Source: Cherax quadricarinatus | Lineage: Eukaryota > Arthropoda > Malacostraca > Decapoda > Parastacidae | Length of the DNA stretch: 64,000 bases | Direction of reading: 5' to 3' | NCBI RefSeq assembly: GCF_038502225.1 | Contig: NC_091378.1 | Coordinates: 11,387,456 to 11,451,455, forward strand | Program-made: the position numbers and the translations under genes | The notes under the pieces: model-generated | Seen by the model: the letters and a program-made list of their open reading frames with translations, nothing else | Database searches by the model: none | Told to the model about the DNA's origin: nothing | Shown: positions 56,438 through 64,000 of the stretch, piece by piece | Numbering within the stretch: position 1 is the first letter of the stretch | How the letters are laid out: every line of letters starts with the position of its first letter

Positions 56438-58517
56438 GTCTTTCACTGCATCTGCATACTGGCTCACTACGGTGGCAGGTTCTTCACTGCACCTGCATAC
56501 TGGCTCACTACGGTGGCAGGTTCTTCACTGCACCTGCATACTGGCTCACTACGGTGGCAGGTTCTTCACTGCACCTGCATACTGACTCTCACTACGGTGG
56601 TAGGTTCTTCACTGCACCTGCATACTGGCTCACTACGGTGGCAGGTTCTTCACTGCACCTGCATACTGACTCTCACTACGGTGGCAGGTTCTTCACTGCA
56701 CCTGCATACTGACTCTCACTACAGTGGTAGGTTCTTCACTGCACCTGCATACTGGCTCACTACGGTGGCAGGTTCTTCACTGCACCTGCATACTGACTCT
56801 CACTACGGTGGCAGGTTCTTCACTGCACCTGCATACTGACTCTCACTACGGTGGCAGGTTCTTCACTGCACCTGCATACTGACTCTCACTACAGTGGTAG
56901 GTTCTTCACTGCACCTGCATACTGGCTTACTACGGTGGCAGGTTCTTCACTGCACCTGCATACTGACTCTCACTACAGTGGTAGGTTCTTCATTGCACCT
57001 GCATACTGGCTTACTACGATGGCAGGTTCTTCACTGCACCTGCATACTGGCTCACTACGGTGGCAGGTTCTTCACTGCACCTACATACTGACTCTCACTA
57101 CAGTGGTAGGTTCTTCACTGCACTTGCATACTGGCTCACTACGGTGGCAGGTTCTTCACTGCATCTACATACTGGCTCACTACGGTAGCAGGTTCTTCAC
57201 TGCACCTGCATACTGGCTTACTACGGTGGCAGGTTCTTCACTGCATCTGCATACTGTCACTACAGTGACAGGTTCTACACTGCACCTGCATACTGTCACT
57301 ACAGTTTAAGGTTGTTCACTACACTTACTGTCACTACGGTGGCAGGTTCTTCACTGCACCGGTATACTGTCTCTCTACAGTGGCAAGTTCTTCACTGCAC
57401 CTGCATACTGACTCTCACTACAGTGGTAGGTTCTTCACTGCACCTGCATACTGACTCACTACAGTGGCAGGTTCTTCACTGCACCTGTATACTGTCTCAC
57501 TACAGTGGCAAGTTCTTCACTGCACCTGTATACTGTCTAACTACAGTGGGAGGTTCTTCACTGCACCTGTACACTGACTCTCACTACAGTGGCAAGTTCT
57601 TCACTGCACCTGTATACTGACTCTCACTACAGTGGCAGGTTCTTCACTGCACCTGTATACTGTCACTACAGTGGCAGGTTCTTCACTGCACCTGTATACT
57701 GTCACTACAGTGGCAGGTTCTTCACTGCACCTGTATACTGTCACTACAGTGGCAGGTTCTTCACTGCACCTGCATACTGTCACTACAGTGGCAGGTTCTT
57801 CACTGCACCTGCATACTGTCACTACAGTGGCAGGTTCTTCACTGCACCTGCATACTGTCACTACAGTGGCAGGTTCTTCACTGCACCTGCATACTGTCAC
57901 TACAGTGGCAGGTTCTTCACTGCACCTGCATACTGTCACTACAGTGGCAGGTTCTTCACTGCACCTACATACTGTCACTACAGTAGCAGGCTCTTCACTG
58001 CACCTACATACTGTCACTACAGTCTTAGGTTCTTAACTGCACCTACATACTGTCACTACAGTGGCAGGTTCTTCACTGCACCTGCATACTGTCACTACAG
58101 TGGCAGGATCTTCACTGCACCTGCATACTGTCACTACAGTGGCAGGATCTTCACTGCACCTGCATACTGTCACTACAGTGGCAGGATCTTCACTGCACCT
58201 GCATACTGTCACTACAGTGGCAGGATCTTCACTGCACCTGCATACTGTCACTACAGTGGCAGGTTCTTCACTGCACCTACATACTGTCACTACAGTGGCA
58301 GGATTTTCACTGCACCTACATACTGTCACTACAGTGGCAGGTTCTTCACTGCACCTGCATACTGTCACTACAGTGGCAGGATCTTCACTGCACCTACATA
58401 CTGTCACTACAGTGGCAGGTTCTTCACTGCACCTACATACTGTCACTACAGTGGCAGGTTCTTCACTGCACCTGCATACTGTCACTACAGTGGCAGGATC
58501 TTCACTGCACCTGCATT
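56438..58517. repeat. Minisatellite with 39-, 41- and 43-bp units, about 51 copies
   Basis: The constant core GGCAGGTTCTTCACTGCACC then TGCATACTG is followed by one of three linkers: GCTCACTACGGT (41-bp unit), ACTCTCACTACGGT (43 bp) or TCACTACAGT (39 bp). The left part (to about 57240) alternates 41- and 43-bp units. The middle is mixed. From about 57640 onward nearly all units are 39 bp. As 39 bp is 13 codons, the right part gives long frames in several registers (330 codons at 57589-58581), which are artefacts. Confidence 0.96.
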
Positions 58518-58729
58518 AGGGATCATTGAAATTTTGGTCAAAGCTGCACTCTTCAGGCACTGTTCCTTACATACATCTTAGATTCAGTGGCAAATATGAA
58601 GTTGATTGGTTGAAATTCAACCTACAACATTTATGATTGAAATTTTTGGAATATTTCTGTATTACTGAGTAGCGCAGCTCAGTGTTTTATATACTGTATC
58701 TATGTATTCTGCAGTATGTATAAACATTA

Positions 58730-58751
58730 ACTAACTTTCTCTCTTTTCAGA
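58730..58751 (+). promoter_or_regulatory. Possible 3' splice site before the transposase-like gene
   Basis: TTAACTAAC (branch-point-like) precedes CTTTCTCTCTTTTCAG, directly upstream of ATACTCTGATTACTT and the first ATG of the degraded gene. This could be the acceptor of a leader intron. Confidence 0.35.
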
Positions 58752-61240
58752 TACTCTGATTACTTACTTTACTACTGAGATGGGTACAATGTCAACCAGG
58801 AAAGTCACAGAACATGTATTGTTTGGTCATTCCAGTGTTCTTCCAGTCAACAAAACTTCCGTTCAAAGGTGATATGTTAAGGAACTGTTGGTGATGTAAA
58901 TGTGATGAAGGAAAGTTTACTGATGTTTCAGTGATTATCAAGATAGCAGCTAAGGATTGTTCTGAATTATGGCAGAAATTAATTGGAGACAGAAAGGCTA
59001 TTCCTGTTCTCAGCCAGAAATCTACTGAGGACAGATTGAGAAAATTGTAGAGGAATAGAACTTAACAAAAATGTCTCCAAAAAGGCTACATTTCAGGAAG
59101 AAATGAACGAGTTGTTTGATATATGTAGTTGTTTCTGTTGTGGTGCTCCACTCACGATGTAGGGTGCAAAATAAAGGAGTGTGACGGATACCACATGGCC
59201 TGTAATTGTGATGTGAAGGTCCTAAACGTGAGGTACAGTTCCTCCTTGACCAGAGGCGATAGGAATATTAAAATTGGCTGTGTTGACATGACAATAATGA
59301 GGATGTGGGATAGAGTGACGGTAAAAGAGGAGCAAAATGCAGGCAGAACCAGGAAGCAGCTGGATGGAAGACAGAGCGAACCGACAGCTGGAGAAGTTTC
59401 TGTTTCTGACGATAATTGAAATGATGCCAGAGATAGCCCTTCTGTCGATAATGATGCTGACTATTTCTTGAGTGGTCTGACTGCCAGCAGAGCAGAACAA
59501 GACTCCCCACACTGGCAGCCACATGTGACCGATAGCGCCATCTTAAAGGACTATGGCATTATCACTAAGGACGACAAAAGTCAAGTTATTGGACCACAGA
59601 AGTTACGAGATGCCAGACACAAATACCAAATAGAGAGGCAAGAAAATGAGCTGACAAACTTGGAAAATATCACATCACTGGTTTGATGGTAAGAAGACCT
59701 CCACTCGTGTAATGACAAAAAATGAGTAAACCAAGAAATGGAGTCAAAAGATAGTGGTGAAAGATCATTACATTATCATGGTCAAGCCCAGCACTGAATA
59801 TCTCACTCATGTGACTCCCAAGTCAGGCCATGGAAAGGGGATTGCCAAGACTATACATTTCTGGTGGAACAGAAACTAACTTGGCAGGCTGTTATATGCG
59901 TTGGTTGTGGCGGAACCAACATAAATGTCAGAGCTGACAATGGAGCCATTCATCATCTTGAAATGTTGCTTGGTCATCAGGTTCATTATTTCATCTGTCA
60001 GCTTCACGGAAATGAGCTGCCATTCTGGGCAGTTTTCTATCACTATGAAGGTAAACCAAGTGATCCTGACCAATGGAGAGGTCCCATTGGCAAGTAAATC
60101 AAGGATCCTCTGTCTGAGTTGCCAGTTGTTGCTTTCCAGCCAGTCAGTTTCACTGATTTCCCTGCTCTGAATGACAAGGTGGCAGAGGATCTGTCGTGGG
60201 ACCAGAAATACTTGTATAGGATTTGCAAAGGAGCGATCACAGGTGTGATTGATGACTTGGCTGCTCTTGAACCAGGTCCACCGTGCGTGTCAAGGTGAAG
60301 AATGAGGAGGATCCTTAGGCTGTATGTGGCAACATCAAGACCCAGTCAGAAGCTGAAAAGAGTCGTCATTATGATTTTAAAGTTCAGTGCTCCAATGTGG
60401 TTCCACATCAAGCTGCACCCTTACGTCAGACACGGTCCAAAGAACATCTTCCAGTCACTGCAGTTTATGAAACATCTTAACAGTGAAGAAAAGAAGATAG
60501 CAAGGAAGGCTGTCCAAATAAATACCTACTTTGCTCACGCAGATCAGATGCTTCTTGGTATGTGCGCTGATGAAGACATGACTGAGAGACAAAGCTGTCT
60601 CAATGAAAAGAAAAATTAGAGAAGAGAATCAGCAGACATTAGAAAGTACTGAGAGCGCTGATGAGGATGGAGAAAATTCTGCTGATGCTGTTGATGAGGA
60701 CTTGTTAATCTACACTGATGATGAGGATGACAGTGAATATGACGAGGATGACAGTGAATATGACGAGGATGACAATGTGGTTCCTATTGTCAACTTAAGA
60801 AGAGCAGTGATTCCCAAACTAAAGTGGCAAGCAAAGTATTATCATTCCATGATTGACTAGAAGACTGAACTCAAAACTGAGTCTCCTTTCATTGTTTCTC
60901 TATCAAACAACTCTCAAGCTGTGATAAATGGAGGAGTTTGAGGTAATCAGTCCCTCAGCCTGAGGGACTGATTACCTCAAACTCCTCCTCTCCTTACGCC
61001 TTTCTACTTTGTATCGGACTGATAAAGCCACTGTGTGGCGAAACGTTTCCTGAATAAAGATTCCCATATGTTGCATAAGTGTCTCAATCTTCAACTCTCA
61101 AGCTGTTGAGAGACGGATAAAACTGATGACTGAAGCTGCACTGAAGTGACTGGACAGAAGGCAAGAGATGGATATATCAGGCAAAGAATATTTAACAAGA
61201 AAGTGATGCTCAAGTTGCGCACCAGGAAAGACTTCACTTA
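58752..61240 (+). pseudogene. Degraded transposase-like gene of an uncharacterised arthropod family
   Basis: Pieces in order, across several frames: MSTRKVTEHVLFGHSS, then VIIKIAAKDCSELWQKLIGD, EEMNELFDICSCFCCGAPL, VIGPQKLRDARHKYQIERQE, VIMVKPSTEYLTHVTPKS, ICVGCGGTNINVRADNGAIH then HLEMLLGHQVHYFICQLHGN, ELPFWAVFY, GPIGK, LSWDQKYLYRICKGAITGVI and VQINTYFAHADQMLLGM. An acidic stretch of repeated DSEYDEDD and a QAVERRIKLMTEAALK-like end follow. The set DGTN-like, CxLHxNELP, GPIGK and LSxDQKYLY matches an abundant unannotated protein family I recall from insects and cnidarians, probably a DNA transposon product. Stops, shifts and the insert at 60923-61091 make it non-functional. Confidence 0.6.
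60923..61091. mobile_element. Fold-back element with 15-bp target duplication
   Basis: AGGAGTTTGAGGTAATCAGT and its complement form a palindrome at about 60932-60988. A single arm follows with GATAAAGCCACTGTGTGGCG, AAACGTTTCCTGAATAAAGA and TGTTGCATAAGTGTCTCAAT. CAACTCTCAAGCTGT occurs at 60908-60922 and 61092-61106, on both sides of the 169-bp unit, which interrupts the 3' coding part of the transposase-like gene. The left arm is truncated, as in 5'-truncated retro-insertions. Confidence 0.88.
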
Positions 61241-64000
61241 TAAGAACATAAGAACATAAGAAAGGAGGAACACTGCAGCAGGCCAGTTGGCCCATACTAG
61301 GCAGGTCCTTTGCAATCCTTCCAATTAACAAAATAGTTGCCCAACCCAATTTGCAATGCTACCAAAGAAATAAGTTTTGATGATTTTATTTGCTCGTTAT
61401 GCAAGTCCCACTCAAATCTAACCCCTCTCACTCATATATTTATCCAACCTAAATTTGAAACTACCCAACGTTTTAGTTTCAGTAACCCTACTAGGTAGAC
61501 TGTTCCACTCATCAACTACCCTATTTCCAAACCAATACTTGCCTACATCCTTTCGAAATCTAAACGTATCTAATTTGAATCCATTATTGCGGATTCTCTC
61601 TTGGAGAGATGCCCTCAAGACCTTATTTATGTCCCCTTTGTTAATACCCATCTTCCACTTGTACACTTCGATCATGTCTCCCCTCATTCTTCGTCTTACA
61701 AGTAAATGTAGTTTAAGAGTCTTCAATCGTTCTTCGTACGGAAGATTTCTAATGCTATGTATTTAGTCATTCTTCGCTGAATGCTTTCCAACGAATTTAT
61801 ATCCATTCTGTAATATGGAGACCACAACTGAGCTGCGTAATCTAGGTGAGGCCTTACTAATGATGTATAAAGCTGCAGTATGACCTCTGGACTTCTGCTG
61901 CTTACACTTCTTGATATAAATCCCAATAATCTATTTGCCTTATTACGTACGCTTAGGCATTGCTGTCTTGGTTTAAGGTTGCTGCTTACCATAACCCCCA
62001 AGTCCTTTTCGCAATCTGTATGGCTAAGTTCTACATTATTTAACTTACAAGTGCTTGGGTTATGGACACTCCCGAGCTACAGAACCTTGCGTTTATCTAC
62101 AATGAACTGCATCTGCCACTTTCCTGACCAAGAATAAAGTTTGTCTAAATCCTCCTGAAGTTCCCTAACATCTACGTTTGAATCAATTATCCTACCTATC
62201 TTTGTGTCATCGGCGAATTTGCTCATAGCGCTAGTAATACCCTCATCAAGGTCATTGATATATATTATAAACAACAACGGGCCCAAGATTGATCCCTGTG
62301 GAACGCCACTTGTTACAGATCCCCACTCGGATTTAACCCCATTTATGGACACTCTCTGCTTCCTGTCTGTGAGCCATGACTCGATCCACGAGAGCACTTT
62401 TCCCCCAATGCCATGAGCTGCTACTTTCTTTAACAGTCTCTGGTGTGGTACTCTATCAAAAGCCTTACTAAAATCTAAATAAACAATATCGAATTCTTTA
62501 TCATGATCAACAGCCTCAAAAGCTTTACTGAAGAAGGTTAATAAATTAGTTAGGCAGGAACGGCCCCTCATGAATCCATGCTGAGTATCATTAATCAAGC
62601 TATGCTTATCCAGATGGCTTCTTATATCAGCTATAATTGACTCTAGCGGTAATTTGACGGTAACGACTTGTCCCCTGCTTTAAAAATAGGAATTACATTA
62701 GCCATCTTCCACATATCAGACACTACACCTGTTTGAAGAGAAATATTAAAAATATTAGTTTATGGTTCACAAAGTCCCATTTTACACTCTAAGAACCCTT
62801 GAAAAAAGTTCATCAGGGCCCGGGGATTTATTTTGCTTTAACCCGTCTATCTGTTTGATAACCAGTTCGGTAGTGACTATGATATTGCATAATTTATCAT
62901 CATCAGGCCCACTATAAAAATTAATTATTGGGAAATTGTTAGTGTCTTCCTGAGTGAAAACCGAGAGAAAATAATTATTAAAAATAGAGCACATTTCATT
63001 CTCTTTGTCAGTAAGATGATCATAGTTATTTTTAAGGGGACCTATCTTATCTCTAACTTTTGTTCTATATACCTGGAAAAAACTTTTTGGGTTAGTTTTA
63101 GAATCCCTAGCAACTTTAATTTCATAGTCTCTTTTAGCTTTTCTTATCCCCTTTTTAATGTCCCTCTTAATGTCAACATACTGATTCATAAGATGACCCT
63201 CACCTCTTTTGATGGGCCTATAAATTCCTTTTTTCTGTCCTAAAAGATACTCGAGCCTATTATTCATCCATTTGGGGTCATTTCTATTCGATCTAATTTC
63301 TTTATACGGGATAAATGATCTCTGGGCAGCACATACAGTGTTCAGAAAACTGTCATATTGATAACTCTCTTCCTTACCCCAGACAACAGATGATAAGTGT
63401 TCTCTAAGCCCATCGTAATCTGCTAAGCGAAAATCTGGGACTGTTACTAAGTTATCCCTACTATCGTACTTCCATTCAATGCTGAAGGTAATTGATTTGT
63501 GGTCACTTGCGCCAAGTTCCTCTGAAATTTCTAAATTATTAACAAATTATTTACAAGGGTTTCCTTGTTAGACAGAACCAAGTCAAGCAGGTTACTATAC
63601 CTTGTTGGTTCTGCCATAAACTGCTTCAAAAAATAATCCTGACTACTTCTAAAAAGTCATTAGATTCTAAATTCCCTGTCAAAAAAATCCAGTCAATCTG
63701 AGTAAAGTTAAAGTCTCCTAGAATTACAACGTTGTCGTGCCTTGTGGCCTTAACAATTTCCTCCCACAGTAGTCTTCCTTGGTCTCTATCCAAGTTTGGG
63801 GGACGGTATATCACGCCTAAAATCAATTTTTCGTGCCCCTCTGAAAATTCTACCCGAACAGACTCAGTATGTGTTTCGGACTTTATACAAGTTTTTATGC
63901 AACAATTTAAATGATCTCGGACATAGAGTGCTACCCCACCCCCCTTTTTCGATATTTCTGTCTACTTGGAACAATTTAAAACCCTGTATGTGAGATTCAG
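61241..64000 (-). mobile_element. CR1-like LINE, continues beyond the right edge
   Basis: Minus-strand element with a repeated 3' end (CTTATGTTCTTATGTTCTTA on the minus strand, at 61239-61261), preceded by GGCCTGCTGCAGTGTTCCTC. Upstream come the C-terminal ORF, RT, linker and endonuclease. The tail type and ORF order fit CR1. The 5' part lies outside the window. Confidence 0.88.
61418..63990 (-). pseudogene. CR1-like ORF2: APE endonuclease and RT, frameshifted
   Basis: From right to left: endonuclease fragments ILGVIYRPPNLDR, VVILGDFNFTQIDW and LLDLVLSNKE. A linker follows at 63267-62782 (KRDIKKGIRKAKRDYEIKVA, KNKSPGPDELF-like text). RT frame 62598-62077 has DTQHGFMRGRSCLTNLLTFF, FDIVYLDFSKAFDRVPHQRL (motif A), VTSGVPQGSILGPLLFIIYI (motif B) and MSKFADDTKIGRI (motif C). 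The next frame, 62001-61723, reads KANRLLGFISRSVSSRS and LYTSLVRPHLDYAAQLWSPY, and 61726-61418 ends with KYWFGNRVVDEWNSLPSRVT. RT motifs are intact, but at least three frame breaks separate the parts. Confidence 0.85.

Noticed and set aside
57589..58581. 330-codon frame resembling a repetitive secreted protein
   Set aside because: 39-bp units give open frames in several registers and both strands, so it is compositional.

Overview
The window reads as intergenic, repeat-dominated DNA from an invertebrate animal, most likely a decapod crustacean (crayfish, shrimp or crab). This is inferred from the repeats: a BEL/Pao LTR retrotransposon, RTE-like and CR1-like LINEs, tRNA-derived SINEs and palindromic repeats carrying a GCGAAACG core, all of which I associate with decapod genomes. 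There is no bacterial-type gene organisation. No complete host gene was recognised. The only host-gene candidate is one 204-bp exon-like segment on the minus strand (2810-3013). Almost all long open frames are by-products of tandem repeats whose units lack stop codons.

Layout: 1-8.1 kb holds a 31-bp minisatellite, LINE relics, SINEs, a fold-back element with a 12-bp target duplication and the 3' end of a LINE. 8.1-14.7 kb is a 13-bp GC-rich satellite of about 500 copies. 14.7-15.1 kb is another fold-back element. 15.18-25.08 kb is a degraded BEL/Pao element (LTR, gag, protease/RT/RNase H, integrase, LTR) that holds a nested SINE and a nested 5'-truncated LINE. 25.26-36.19 kb is a 26-bp satellite with higher-order structure. 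36.2-40.3 kb has a LINE 3' end that runs directly into a 51-bp tandem array derived from that same 3' tail. 40.3-42.6 kb is mostly unassigned, with Ty3/gypsy and LINE relics.

42.66-46.2 kb (minus) and 50.4-53.05 kb (plus) are two copies of one unusual LINE whose C-terminal region looks like a PD-(D/E)xK-type nuclease. Between them lies an RTE-type LINE (46.6-49.8 kb, minus) whose single reading frame has four nonsense codons and no frameshift, followed by a tRNA-derived SINE and an inverted duplication. 53-56.4 kb is AT-rich or simple sequence. 56.4-58.5 kb is a 39/41/43-bp minisatellite. 58.75-61.24 kb is a degraded transposase-like gene of a family I cannot name, broken by a fold-back insertion. 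61.24-64 kb (minus) is a CR1-like LINE that continues past the window edge.

Three themes link the pieces. First, three palindromic elements are flanked by 12-15-bp target duplications, as expected for LINE-type rather than cut-and-paste insertion. Second, two SINEs share one tRNA head and body but carry two different tails, each resembling a LINE 3' end in this window. Third, one of those tails has expanded into the 51-bp satellite. All boundaries and similarities were judged by eye.
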